Assembly: GCF_009377195.2 (NCBI RefSeq) | Contig: NZ_VJXX01000003.1 | Coordinates: 240,595-304,594 of the forward strand | Length of the DNA stretch: 64,000 nucleotides | Reading direction: 5' to 3' | Source: Arthrobacter bussei | GTDB taxonomy: Bacteria; Actinomycetota; Actinomycetes; Actinomycetales; Micrococcaceae | In this document: positions 37,689 to 46,626 of the stretch, piece after piece | How positions within the stretch are numbered: the stretch's first letter is position 1 | Layout: each line of letters begins with the position of its first letter | Notes under the pieces: model-generated | Database searches by the model: none | What the model saw: the letters and a program-made list of their open reading frames with translations, nothing else | Told to the model about the DNA's origin: nothing | Position numbers and translations under genes: made by a program

Positions 37689-40451
37689 ATGCGGTCTCAC
37701 AGTCTCGTTCACACCCTTGTCCCTCCACCTCCTGCAGCCAGGGCGACCAGGAGGAGCCCGGTGCAGGCGCCACCCGGGTACCCGGTGCGCTTCATCGGAC
37801 GGGCGGCCGAGACGGAGTCGGCCCTGCAGACCGTCATTGATCCGGACTCGTCGGGTGCTGTGGTCGTTGGCGCCCCTGGCGTCGGCAAGACCGCCCTGCT
37901 GCATCAGGTGTTGCGCTCCCTACCCGGCAGCTACGTGGTCCGCGTCCGCGGGCTCCGTTCAAGCGCGTCCTTCCCCTACCGCGCGCTCAGTTTCCTGCTC
38001 TCCGAGGTACCGGGCACCGTGACGCATCCGGCGCTCGTCCTCTCGGCGGTCTCGGCACATCTGCGCGAGGAGGCGGGGGGCCGGCCCATTGTCTTCGCCA
38101 TCGACAACGCGGAGCACCTCGACAAGGCATCCTCCACACTGATCGGTCAGCTCCTCTCCGGTGACAGTGCCTCCGCCGTCCTGACCGTGACCGATTTCGC
38201 CCAGGCGGACCCGGTGTTCATGAGCCTCTGGCGGGCCGGCTCACTGCGCCGGATCGACCTGAGGCCGCTCTCCTTCGAGGACACGGTGCTCTTCGTCGCC
38301 TCGGAACTCGGAACTCCCGTCAGTCGCGAGGGCGTGGAGGCGCTGTGGTCCGTGGCCGGTGGGAATGCGCAGGGCACCCGCGCGGCCCTGCAGGGTTTCG
38401 TGCAGCGCGGCGTGCTGGCGCGGCGCGGTGAGGCGTGGGTCCTCTTGCCCGAGCGGAAGGGAATCGGACATGACGTGGTGAGCACCTCGCCACTCCTGCG
38501 CACCCTCACCCGCAACCAGCGGCGAATCGTCGATCTCGTGTCGCTGGCCGGCGGGCTGCCATGGAAGGATGCCGCTCGGCTTGTCGATCCGTCAGAGCTC
38601 GACGCGCTGCAGGACGCAGGCGTCCTCGTGGTGCTGGCGGATCCCGAACCCCGTGTGAGGCTCGCCGCCGATGGCCTGGCGGATGCCGTGGCGGAACAGG
38701 TCCCCGAGGACGAGGCGGCCCGTTTGTACCAGGATCTCCGATCGCGGCCTGCAGCTGCCCGGCATCTTGCCGGCGATCCGGCCCGCGAGGTGGGCTGGCT
38801 TCTTCAGGCCGGACTGTCGGTCGACGCTCAGCTGGGTGTCACTGCGGTCCAGACCCTGAACCGGAGCGGGCACCACCGGCGAGCGGCTGATCTCATCCGC
38901 AGGATCACCACCCGCCAGCAGTCACCTGATCTCGCCCTCGAGGCGATGATCGCTGCCCTCGGTCAAGGACATCTCAAGGACGCCACCGCCGCATCCGCGA
39001 CGCTCTCTGCTTCCGAGGTCGAACTCGACCGGGAGGTGGTGATCCGGCACCTGGTCGAGGAGAGCCGCCTGCGTCGGCTCCAGGCCGTCGGCGATCCGGC
39101 CTCGCCGCTCGATCGGGCCGACGAGTGGCTCGCGTCCTGGGGGCTCGACCCGGGCGGTCAGCCCCCGGCAGATGCACAGGAACGCTCGGAGTCCGTGAGT
39201 CTCGGCCGACGTGTTCGCGTCGCCCGTGCCGAACTGGCGTCCTTCGAGGGTCGGTACCGAGACAATCTGTCCGACCTCGAGGGGATGCACCAGGCGGAGC
39301 TGTCGCCGTCCAGCGATCGCGAGGAGTGCGAGTCGCAGGTAGCCCTGCAATCCCTGCTCCTCGAGGCCATGGTGCTTCAGGAGCCGACGGAGAACGCACT
39401 CCGACTCGCCGAGGTCCTGGCTCGTAACCTGGCGCATCCCGAGGTGTCGCACCAGGCGGCGGATGCCGCTCTCCTGCGGGTGGAGGTGGCGTTCCTCATC
39501 GCCGGCAACTGGGCCGCGGGGCGGATGATCTTCTCGGGCTTCCGACCCTCCTCCAGTTCGTGGTCGCTCCACCGGGGTTCCCTCGCCGATGTGGCCGGGG
39601 CGCTGGATCTCATCGCGCGCGAGCGCGTGCGGGACGCGACCGCGCTGCTCAAACCCGTCGTCGAGCAGCTACGCGTCGCCGATCGCTACGGGCTGCTGCC
39701 CTTGGCCGGAGCTGTCCTCACCTACTGCCATGCCCTGACCCGACCGATGGACCGTGGGGTGGCGCACCTCCCGCTGGCTGGTCACGCCGAGGGCAGCCCC
39801 TGGATGGTTCGGCGGGCAACGCGGCACTACCAGGTGCTGTCGCAGGCCCTGACAGGTGGCCGCGCCGAGGTGGCCCTGCAACTCCAGGAGCGGGTCCCGA
39901 GCGATCTTCGCCGAGGAGCGACGATGTGGGCCGTCATCAGCCTCATGTCCGCCCTGCGGCTCGGAAGCCGACCGGCCGCCAAGGAGCTCAAGGCGTTGTC
40001 CGAGAATCTCGAGGCTCCTCTGGCGGAGGTATGCCTGCTCTATGCAGAGGCACTTCTCGAGGCGGACACCGGTCTGCTCATCCGGGCCGTGGAAACAGCG
40101 GCCGCGTCAGGTGACTATCGTCTGGCCGCAGACATGGCCAGGTCGGGTATCGATCAGGCTCTGGCCGATGATGACCGGACGGCCTATCGCCTGATCCACC
40201 GCAGGCTGAGGGAGGTGCTTCCCGAACGGCTCAAGGACGGGCTCGGCGTCGCAACCCTCGGCCTGCTCACCGCACGCGAGCGGGAGATCGCCGTGCTCGC
40301 GGCCACGGGACGCAGCAATCGTGCCATCGCCCAGCACATGTACGTGTCGGTCCGGACTGTCGAGGGGCACCTCTATCAGGTGTACTCCAAGCTCAGTGTC
40401 AACACCCGGGCCGAACTCGCCGAGCTGTTTCCCGCGGAGATCGATTCCTGA
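37689..40451 (+). CDS. LAL-type LuxR family transcriptional regulator 1
   Basis: A 920-residue regulator of the large ATP-binding LuxR class (MalT-like). The N-terminal ATPase has Walker A GAPGVGKTA (about 61-69) and a Walker B-like IVFAIDNAEHLD. The central 500 residues are helical and alanine/leucine-rich, as expected for TPR-like sensor repeats. The C-terminal HTH is LTAREREIAVLAATGRSNRAI followed by VSVRTVEGHLYQVYSKL. Such proteins become activators when ligand and ATP drive oligomerisation. It overlaps the next regulator by 1 bp. The inducer is unknown. Confidence 0.92.
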   Translation: MRSHSLVHTLVPPPPAARATRRSPVQAPPGYPVRFIGRAAETESALQTVIDPDSSGAVVVGAPGVGKTALLHQVLRSLPGSYVVRVRGLRSSASFPYRALSFLLSEVPGTVTHPALVLSAVSAHLREEAGGRPIVFAIDNAEHLDKASSTLIGQLLSGDSASAVLTVTDFAQADPVFMSLWRAGSLRRIDLRPLSFEDTVLFVASELGTPVSREGVEALWSVAGGNAQGTRAALQGFVQRGVLARRGEAWVLLPERKGIGHDVVSTSPLLRTLTRNQRRIVDLVSLAGGLPWKDAARLVDPSELDALQDAGVLVVLADPEPRVRLAADGLADAVAEQVPEDEAARLYQDLRSRPAAARHLAGDPAREVGWLLQAGLSVDAQLGVTAVQTLNRSGHHRRAADLIRRITTRQQSPDLALEAMIAALGQGHLKDATAASATLSASEVELDREVVIRHLVEESRLRRLQAVGDPASPLDRADEWLASWGLDPGGQPPADAQERSESVSLGRRVRVARAELASFEGRYRDNLSDLEGMHQAELSPSSDREECESQVALQSLLLEAMVLQEPTENALRLAEVLARNLAHPEVSHQAADAALLRVEVAFLIAGNWAAGRMIFSGFRPSSSSWSLHRGSLADVAGALDLIARERVRDATALLKPVVEQLRVADRYGLLPLAGAVLTYCHALTRPMDRGVAHLPLAGHAEGSPWMVRRATRHYQVLSQALTGGRAEVALQLQERVPSDLRRGATMWAVISLMSALRLGSRPAAKELKALSENLEAPLAEVCLLYAEALLEADTGLLIRAVETAAASGDYRLAADMARSGIDQALADDDRTAYRLIHRRLREVLPERLKDGLGVATLGLLTAREREIAVLAATGRSNRAIAQHMYVSVRTVEGHLYQVYSKLSVNTRAELAELFPAEIDS

Positions 40452-43201
40452 TGTTCTCGGCGCTGTCCGGTGACGTACCGCTCGTCGGCCGGAAGGCGCT
40501 CATCACCGGTATCGAGCAGGCCGTTCGCGAGGCGGATGTCTACGGCGCTTTCGTGTACGGCGAGATCGGGACGGGCAAGAGTGCGATGGCCCGCCATCTG
40601 CTGGCGCGGCTACAGGGCGAGTTCGTGCCGTTCCTGCTGTCGCCCGCCCCGGCGCTGGTCACCATCCCGTACGGAGCGCTCGCCCCCTTCCTCGTCGAGG
40701 CATCGGCCGAGGACATGGCCTCGCCCCTCGCAGTCCTGCGCCGGGTCATGGCCTTCCTCCGCACCAGGGCGGCGGGTCGTCGTGTCCTCGTCCTCGTCGA
40801 CGACGTCCACCTGCTGGATGATGACAGCAGTCACCTCCTGGCCCAGCTCGTCACATCCCGGACCATAGCCCTCGCAGCATTCGCCCGCCCGATCACGCCG
40901 GTCTCCGACGAACTCGCATCGCTGTGCCGGGATGGCCTCCTCGAGCGATTCGAGGTCGGTCCCCTCGAATCGGCCGACGCCCTGGAACTGTGCCGCCAGG
41001 TCCTCGGCGGCACGATCGTCAGGGGTGCGAGCGAGCGTCTCTGCGACGAGGCGTCCGGCAATCCGCTGTTCCTCAAGGCGATCCTCGACGAGGCCCTGGC
41101 CCGGGGGAGCCTCATCCGTCCGGACGGCGTATGGACGCTCGACGCGGAGGAGGTCGCCCTTCCCGCCTCACTCGTCGATCTGGTCCGCTCGATCGCCCTC
41201 GGGTTGAACGAGATCGAACGCAAGGCCTTCGATCTCGTGGCGCTCGCCGGTGTGGTCGCCTTCCACGATCTGGTCCGTCTCACCAGCGAGGCGGCTGTGT
41301 CCTCCTTGCTGGACGAAGGGCTCATCAGGAGCGTGCGGGAAGACCCTGCCTATGCGACGCAGGCGTACTCGCTCTACGGCCGGATCGGACGGTCCCTCGT
41401 TCCCGTCGGTCGCAGCAGCAGTCTGCACGATGAACTGCGATCCGTCGTCGGCCCCGACGGAGACCTGCCCGCATCGGCCGTGATCCGGGACGTCCTCTGG
41501 CGGCTCGACTGCGGGGAGCAGGTGCCCGATGACCACCTCCTTCAGACGGCGGAGTCGGCGCTGGCCGGCCTCGACGCGCGCGCAGCCCTCCGCTGCGTCA
41601 GTGCCGTGCGGAACGAGCATCTCCTCGGACTCGCCGGCATCCATCGTGCTTCGGCGCTGATGGAACTCGGCCGACGGACCGAGTCCCGTAGCGCTGCGGA
41701 TAGATGCCCGGAGGCGACCGTCGGACCGAAACAGGTCGCGGCCGCAGGGATCCTGGCGGTCCGCCAGGTGGTCGCGGACGGGGAGGACCCCGTCGCCCTG
41801 ACGGACGTGCTCGATTGGTGGTCCTCCTGTATCCGCTCCTGGAAGGAGGGCTCACGGCCTGCGGAAGGGGACATGCCGGCAGGGCAGGACCCGGCGCCGA
41901 CGACCCTCTGGACGGGGGAGGAACCGCCCTCGGCTGATGCGGTGCGGGAGTGCGAGCATCACCTCGTGGTTGCTCGAGCCTTCGCATGGAACATCCTGGG
42001 CGAGTACACCAGGACGGTCGATGTTCTCGCCGGCTTCGTGACGGAGGGGCACGCGAATCCACGCGTCACGGTCCTCGCCGAGGCCACTCTGGCCGAGGCC
42101 CTCGGCGCACTCGGACGCGGAGTGGAGGGGCAACGGCACAGCCTCGCGGCCGTGGCTGCAGCCGGACGACATCAGCAGCCCATCCGTGACCTGCACCGTG
42201 TCGCCTTCCTCCGCCACGTGAGCCTGCTGGTGCACAGCGGTGACTTCAGGGCAGCGGAGGAGGCTCTCGCGACCTACTCTCCGGGCGAGACCCGGGACTA
42301 CTTCTTCATCGGCGGCGGCCTCGCTGTGCTCGACGCAGTTCTCGATGCGCGGCGCGGCTTCTTCCGCGAGGCACTCGCCAAACTTCGTCCAGCCCTCGCC
42401 TCGCTGAGAGTGTCGGACCAGGAGTCCCTCCTGCCGTACGCGCTCGGGGTGACCGCGTGGACGGCGGCCGCACTCGGTGAGACCAGTGTCGCGGCCCAGT
42501 GTTCGAGGGAACTCGCAGGACTGCGGCGCCGGGGTAGCCGCCAGTACGAGCTCCTCGGTCGCGCCTTCGACGCAGCTGCCCGTGCCCTGCCCCGAGCGGA
42601 TGCGAGCGTCCACACGCTGTCGGAACTCGCCCCTGCCGCTCATCGGAACGGATGGTCCAGTGCCGAGAAGGACATCCTCGAACTGGCGACCGCGCTCGGC
42701 GACGACCAGGCGCCCCACCAGCTCCGGGACGTGACCCTTGCCCTCGAGGGCGCGGAGGCGGAGGTCCTGAACCACTACGCATCGGCTCTCGTCCGACGCG
42801 ATGCCGAGGCGCTCGTCGTCGCCGGCGACCGTGCCGAAGTCCTGCAGAAGTACCTGCTCGCGACCGATGCCTGTCGCAGGGCCATGGATGTGTATGGGAC
42901 GGAGGGCGACGCTCGGTCGAAGCGAGCCCTGGCAGCAGTTCTCCGACGGCGACAGAGCCACATCGACGGCGGCTTGGCGGAGGAATCCTACGACTCCGAC
43001 GGCACCACGCCGCTCACCTCGCGGGAGAGGGAGATCGCTCTCCTGGCCGTCGAGGGCCTGTCCAATCGGGAGATCGCGCGCGCCCTGACCGTGTCCACAC
43101 GGACGGTCGAAGGCCACCTCTATCGCATCTACGTCAAGCTGGGCATCAGTCGGCGGGACGAGCTGACGGCGGAACTCGAGACCGTCCTGCGGGCCACTTA
43201 G
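40451..43201 (+). CDS. LAL-type LuxR family transcriptional regulator 2
   Basis: This is a 916-residue paralogue of the preceding gene, translationally coupled by TGATG. Walker A is GEIGTGKSA (about 37-45), with serine where the usual residue is threonine, and Walker B is VLVLVDDVHLLD. The helical middle is similar in length. The C-terminal HTH is LTSREREIALLAVEGLSNREI with VSTRTVEGHLYRIYVKL. Two regulators of equal size made in tandem suggest a hetero-oligomer or recent duplication followed by divergence. A promoter of the shared type starts 40 bp after its stop codon. Confidence 0.92.
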   Translation: MFSALSGDVPLVGRKALITGIEQAVREADVYGAFVYGEIGTGKSAMARHLLARLQGEFVPFLLSPAPALVTIPYGALAPFLVEASAEDMASPLAVLRRVMAFLRTRAAGRRVLVLVDDVHLLDDDSSHLLAQLVTSRTIALAAFARPITPVSDELASLCRDGLLERFEVGPLESADALELCRQVLGGTIVRGASERLCDEASGNPLFLKAILDEALARGSLIRPDGVWTLDAEEVALPASLVDLVRSIALGLNEIERKAFDLVALAGVVAFHDLVRLTSEAAVSSLLDEGLIRSVREDPAYATQAYSLYGRIGRSLVPVGRSSSLHDELRSVVGPDGDLPASAVIRDVLWRLDCGEQVPDDHLLQTAESALAGLDARAALRCVSAVRNEHLLGLAGIHRASALMELGRRTESRSAADRCPEATVGPKQVAAAGILAVRQVVADGEDPVALTDVLDWWSSCIRSWKEGSRPAEGDMPAGQDPAPTTLWTGEEPPSADAVRECEHHLVVARAFAWNILGEYTRTVDVLAGFVTEGHANPRVTVLAEATLAEALGALGRGVEGQRHSLAAVAAAGRHQQPIRDLHRVAFLRHVSLLVHSGDFRAAEEALATYSPGETRDYFFIGGGLAVLDAVLDARRGFFREALAKLRPALASLRVSDQESLLPYALGVTAWTAAALGETSVAAQCSRELAGLRRRGSRQYELLGRAFDAAARALPRADASVHTLSELAPAAHRNGWSSAEKDILELATALGDDQAPHQLRDVTLALEGAEAEVLNHYASALVRRDAEALVVAGDRAEVLQKYLLATDACRRAMDVYGTEGDARSKRALAAVLRRRQSHIDGGLAEESYDSDGTTPLTSREREIALLAVEGLSNREIARALTVSTRTVEGHLYRIYVKLGISRRDELTAELETVLRAT

Positions 43202-43240
43202 ACCACGTGGTCGGCGCAGGTAATTCCCAGGACTGATCTG

Positions 43241-43304
43241 AGTAGTTCGGCGATTGATTAGGGTCTGCACTACTCGTGATCGCGATTCTCCACGGACCTA
43301 GAGT
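43241..43304 (+). promoter_or_regulatory. Promoter D driving a candidate small RNA
   Basis: AGTAG at 43241, GGTCT at 43262, ACTCGTG at 43272-43278, 20 bp, and TAGAGT at 43299-43304. AGTAG-to-ACTCGTG is 31 bp. The ACTCGTG is preceded by ACT, so the stretch also holds an inverted AGTAGT. No gene lies downstream on this strand before two terminators. Confidence 0.6.
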
Positions 43305-43310
43305 AGGAGG

Positions 43311-43508
43311 TGTTGGACAGGACGTCATCGGATGACCCGAGTGTCCTGGACGGCCCACGTTCTGGGTCGGCGGCGTAGGAGTTCTCTTGAGACCAGGACT
43401 TCGTCCCCAGCCGCCGCCGACCCTCAGTCTCACCCTATCGTCGGCTCCCGCTCCTAGCGAGGCCTGAAGATAACGAATTGACCCCCTATTCACGAATAGG
43501 GGGTTTTT
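43311..43508 (+). ncRNA. Candidate regulated small RNA (about 200 nt) with GAGACC hairpin
   Basis: It is bounded by promoter D (TSS near 43311) and a strong intrinsic terminator. A first hairpin pairs CAGGAC and GTCAT (43318-43328) with ATGAC and GTCCTG (43332-43348, with a gap). The main element has a perfect 12-bp outer stem (43364-43375 with 43412-43423). Its inner 8-bp stem (43378-43385 with 43395-43402) closes loop CTTGAGACC, and GTCCCCAGC lies on the 3' side. A 22-codon leaderless frame (GTG 43310 to TAG) and a short TTG frame at 43387 exist, but neither has support as protein. Confidence 0.55.
43482..43508 (+). terminator. Strong intrinsic terminator
   Basis: CCCCCTATT (43482-43490), loop CACG, AATAGGGGG (43495-43503), then TTTTT. 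It is the clearest rho-independent terminator in the window. Confidence 0.88.
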
Positions 43509-43536
43509 CGTTGTCTTTCGTTTTTCGTTGTCTTTC
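43504..43536 (+). repeat. Tandem 17-bp repeat after the terminator
   Basis: The 16-nt sequence TTTTTCGTTGTCTTTC occurs at 43504-43519 and again at 43521-43536. It is T-rich and unlike the surrounding composition. The first copy starts in the terminator T tract. Confidence 0.75.
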
Positions 43537-43607
43537 TGGGCCCGGTCCTGCCTGCATCAGCTTGTTGCGTCGTCGTCGCCGTGGCTGACCGCCTGAACGA
43601 CGGACGA

Positions 43608-43645
43608 CGAACAAGGCCCCGGGTCCTCACCCGGGGCCTTGTTCG
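43608..43645. terminator. Second long terminator hairpin, shared with the minus-strand surface-protein gene
   Basis: A perfect 16-bp stem (43608-43623 with 43630-43645) with a 6-nt loop lies 28 bp beyond the stop codon of the minus-strand gene. It can end transcription from both sides. Confidence 0.75.
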
Positions 43646-43673
43646 TCCGGACGTTCGTCCGAAGGGCGGCCTG

Positions 43674-44195
43674 TCAGGCCTCGGAAGGCTTTCCGCGGCG
43701 ACGGGAGGAGACAACGGCGATGGTGCCCACGGTCAGGACGCCGAGGCCGGCAGCTCCCCATAGGGCCGTGGAGGATTCGAGGCCGGTGTTGGCCAGCCCC
43801 TGCGCCGACACCGCGGCCTGCGTGGTCACCTGGCCGGTCACCGTGACCTGGGCGGTCGCGGTTGCGCCGGAACCCGCGCCGACAGCCGTCAGCGTGCACA
43901 CCCCGGGCGTCTCCATGACGGCCGTGTACGTGAAGGCACCCTGTCCGTCGGCGATCACGACGGCCGAGCTCGTCGTCGCAGCTCCCTGGCCGGGAGTGCA
44001 GGTGATCGTGATGGTCACGGACTCGCCGGGGGTCATGCCTGAACCGGTGAACGTGGGTGAGCCGCCCGGACTGACGGTGCCTGTGTCGACGCCGCCGCGG
44101 GAGGGGGCCGCAGGGTATTCGAGGGCCGCTGCGGCCGTCGCGCCGGAGAGTGCGAGTGCTCCGGCAAGGGCTGCCGTCGCCAGAATGCGCTTCAT
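43674..44195 (-). CDS. LAXTG-anchored surface protein (sortase substrate)
   Basis: A 173-residue exported protein starting MKRILATAALAGALALSGATAAAA, a typical signal peptide. The middle is a Ser/Thr/Gly-rich Ig-like domain with two cysteines that may form a disulphide. The C-terminus has LANTG (about residue 134), a hydrophobic helix and a basic RRRGK tail, the layout of a sortase signal. LAXTG is typical of class E sortases in high-G+C actinobacteria. No sortase gene is in this window. The ATG at 44195 is used; a TTG four codons earlier is also open. Confidence 0.85.
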   Translation of the reverse strand: MKRILATAALAGALALSGATAAAALEYPAAPSRGGVDTGTVSPGGSPTFTGSGMTPGESVTITITCTPGQGAATTSSAVVIADGQGAFTYTAVMETPGVCTLTAVGAGSGATATAQVTVTGQVTTQAAVSAQGLANTGLESSTALWGAAGLGVLTVGTIAVVSSRRRGKPSEA

Positions 44196-44406
44196 GAAGT
44201 TTCCCAACGTAGAGATGAACGAGAGACCGAAAGTCTTCTCCCTCGATTGTTGACGTGTTGAGAACTCCTGTCCGGTTGTGAGGTGAGAACGGGTAGGAGG
44301 AGTACGAAAGACGAGTACGGCTCCCCGGGGCGGACGTACTGGTGCGCGAAGACCTCGCGGGTGAGTGCGTACGGCCGCCGCCGGCGGTCGAGGGGAGACG
44401 TAGAGG

Positions 44407-46314
44407 TCAGGAACACCCGGGGCCCAGGTCCGTAGCCTGCAGAACGTCCTGCAATCGCTGGACAGTGGGCGTGATCGAGACAGCGGGCTCGTCCTCCTGC
44501 GGCACGTCGACGAACGGGAGGTCGACGATCGTCGTCTCCTGTGGAGCGAGTTCGGTGGTGATCACTCCTACGGGCCGGTCACCGTGGATGAAGGAGGCCA
44601 CGGGGACCTCGGCTGCGTCGACCGTCGCTGTGCCGAGCGCGGCCCGCTCAGGGCCGTAGCCCACCACATTGGTCCGGACGGTCCCCGGTTCCACTCCGAA
44701 TGCTCCCGCTCCGGTGACGTAGGCCGGGAGGCTCTCAGCAGCATCCGCAGGGGCGGTATTGGTCATGGTCACGCGAACGGTGTACTCGCGGCTGCCGTCG
44801 TTCGTGCACGATCCGATGATCTGCACGGTGCGCTCCACGTAGTAGTCCATCTTCGCGCCGGTTCCGTCATTGAAGTACACGCCGAAGGCCGCGCCGGCCT
44901 TGGACGGCCCAGTGATCCGACCGCCCAGGGCCGTCGGACCGATGATGTCCTGCTCGGCAGGAACATCCGACCAGACGTAGAGCCGCTGCTCCTCGCTACT
45001 CTTCCTCAGGGCGTCCACGATTCCGGCGCTGTCGCCCTGGCCCTCCGCGAGGGCGGAGAAGACCTGCCCGGCGACGGACGCGAAGTAGACGTCCTGGACG
45101 GCCGGGTCCTCGATGCGGGCGTACACGTCGGAGAGCAGGGTCGGGACGACGTTCTCCGACGTGAGCGAGGTCGGGAGCCCGGACGGGGCGATGAGGTCGA
45201 CGAGCGCTCGGTCCTCCGACGCCGTGAGATCCACGGGGCCTGTTGCTTCCAGGATGTCGGCGAGGACGACGGCGTCGAGCGCTATGACCCCGTCGATCCC
45301 GGATCCCGGATTCCGACGTTCCCACATCGCCTTCGTCGTCGTCGCGACGGACGGGAAGTCGGGTGTGAGGTTGGTGCTCTGGAAGAACGTCCCCAGCCGG
45401 CTGGAGTAGATCTGCTCCTGCTCGGGATCGACCTCGATGGGTGGCTCGAAGCGTCCCAGGTCGGCAGCACTGCCCTGGCCGACCAGCTCGATCACGCCCT
45501 CATCCGTCCGGATCAGGGCGTAGGCGCCAGAGATCCCGCCGGTCGCACGGATCTCCGCACTGTTCTGGATGAGGACGAGATACGTCCTCGGTCCGTCGGC
45601 TCCCAGCATGGGTGGAAGCACTTCGGCCGCGGCCGCGGCACTGTTGAGGGCTCGGCGTGCTCCGTCCATGGTGTCGATGGCCTGCAGGAGAGGGGTGGCA
45701 ACCTCCGGGAACAGCTGCTCGCGATCGATGTCCTCCAGCCGCTCGTAACTCAGCTGCGTCGTTCGAGCAGCCCCTATCAGGGTGGGGGATACCTCCTGCA
45801 AGGGCGCGACGTCGATTCTTCCCTGGGTCGGCGTGAGGCTGTCCCAGTCGAGGGAGTCGAATTTCCCGAGCATGGGAGCGACCGCCTGCTTCACGACATC
45901 ATCGGCCGACACCGTGACCTCGGTGATGGCCGAGAGATTGGGCCCGAGGATCGGCAGGATCGACACCGCTCTCCAGACCGGGTCCGTTCCTGCGTGGCGG
46001 GCCTCCGTCGTGTGCGCCTGCAACTCGTCGAGTGACTGCTGTGCCGCCGCGCCATCACCGGAGACGAGTTCCGTCTGCAGTCGCGGCAGGACGTCCGCCG
46101 CGGCCTCGAGGTTCGATCTCACCTGGTCCGCGCGGAAGGCGATCCAGGCGACGATCGTCACACCCAGGAGGAGGAGGGCGAACAGAACGACGGCGATCCG
46201 TACGAGTCGGCGCCTGGTCCGGGCCGTGGACGCGAGCTGCGACGGTTTGTCCTCACCGAAGTAGTAGGCACTTCCCTCGGCATACTTCCCCGCGTTCCTG
46301 GTGCTGCGTGCCAC
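44407..46314 (-). CDS. DUF4012 domain-containing membrane protein
   Basis: The GTG at 46314 (preceded by AAGGGG) gives a 635-residue protein with a single membrane helix near residues 32-55 and a long extracytoplasmic domain with the DUF4012 features TYLVLIQNSAEIRATGGISGAYAL and VIALDAVVLADILEATGPV. DUF4012 genes are frequent in actinobacterial exopolysaccharide clusters, but their function is unknown. The reading frame is open 82 codons further upstream because it runs in frame into the orphaned end of the UDP-sugar dehydrogenase gene. That upstream part is not typical of this protein. Confidence 0.85.
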   Translation of the reverse strand: MARSTRNAGKYAEGSAYYFGEDKPSQLASTARTRRRLVRIAVVLFALLLLGVTIVAWIAFRADQVRSNLEAAADVLPRLQTELVSGDGAAAQQSLDELQAHTTEARHAGTDPVWRAVSILPILGPNLSAITEVTVSADDVVKQAVAPMLGKFDSLDWDSLTPTQGRIDVAPLQEVSPTLIGAARTTQLSYERLEDIDREQLFPEVATPLLQAIDTMDGARRALNSAAAAAEVLPPMLGADGPRTYLVLIQNSAEIRATGGISGAYALIRTDEGVIELVGQGSAADLGRFEPPIEVDPEQEQIYSSRLGTFFQSTNLTPDFPSVATTTKAMWERRNPGSGIDGVIALDAVVLADILEATGPVDLTASEDRALVDLIAPSGLPTSLTSENVVPTLLSDVYARIEDPAVQDVYFASVAGQVFSALAEGQGDSAGIVDALRKSSEEQRLYVWSDVPAEQDIIGPTALGGRITGPSKAGAAFGVYFNDGTGAKMDYYVERTVQIIGSCTNDGSREYTVRVTMTNTAPADAAESLPAYVTGAGAFGVEPGTVRTNVVGYGPERAALGTATVDAAEVPVASFIHGDRPVGVITTELAPQETTIVDLPFVDVPQEDEPAVSITPTVQRLQDVLQATDLGPGCS

Positions 46315-46500
46315 TCGGTAACCCCTTGTCTCGCCTGACGGCAGTGCTGCCGAGAGGTGGTTGAGACAGGACCAGTCCCGGCACGGACAGCTGGTCGATC
46401 CTGGCGGAGATAGTTCTTCGACAACGGCGACCTCCTCACATAGTAGGTCCCAGCGGATGACGCAGACCGCCGGCCCTCGTCGAGAGCGTCGGATAAGCCG

Positions 46501-46626
46501 AGGGCTGCCGATTCCCTTGTAATTCCACCCGGCAGCCCGCCAGGCAGCCGGGTCGAGCACGTTCCGGCCGTCGAGGATGTTGCGGCTGCGAACGATCGCC
46601 CCGGCAGCGGAAGGGCTCAGCTCCCG
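46501..46626 (-). pseudogene. Orphaned C-terminus of the UDP-sugar dehydrogenase
   Basis: Read in the same frame just after the TAG at 46627-46629, this stretch encodes RELSPSAAGAIV, then RNILDGRNVLDPAAW and ending WNYKGIGSP. That is the standard end of UDP-glucose 6-dehydrogenases of this type. No stop follows GIGSP until the end of the DUF4012 gene. The segment has no start of its own and is probably untranslated. Confidence 0.8.

Noticed and set aside
43310..43378. 22-codon leaderless frame at the start of the candidate small RNA
   Set aside because: It fits leaderless spacing but ends inside the conserved hairpin, has no similarity to peptides from the other leaders and could easily occur by chance.
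46440..46444. AGTAG on the plus strand in the DUF4012 leader
   Set aside because: It faces away from the minus-strand gene and lacks the other elements at the required distances.
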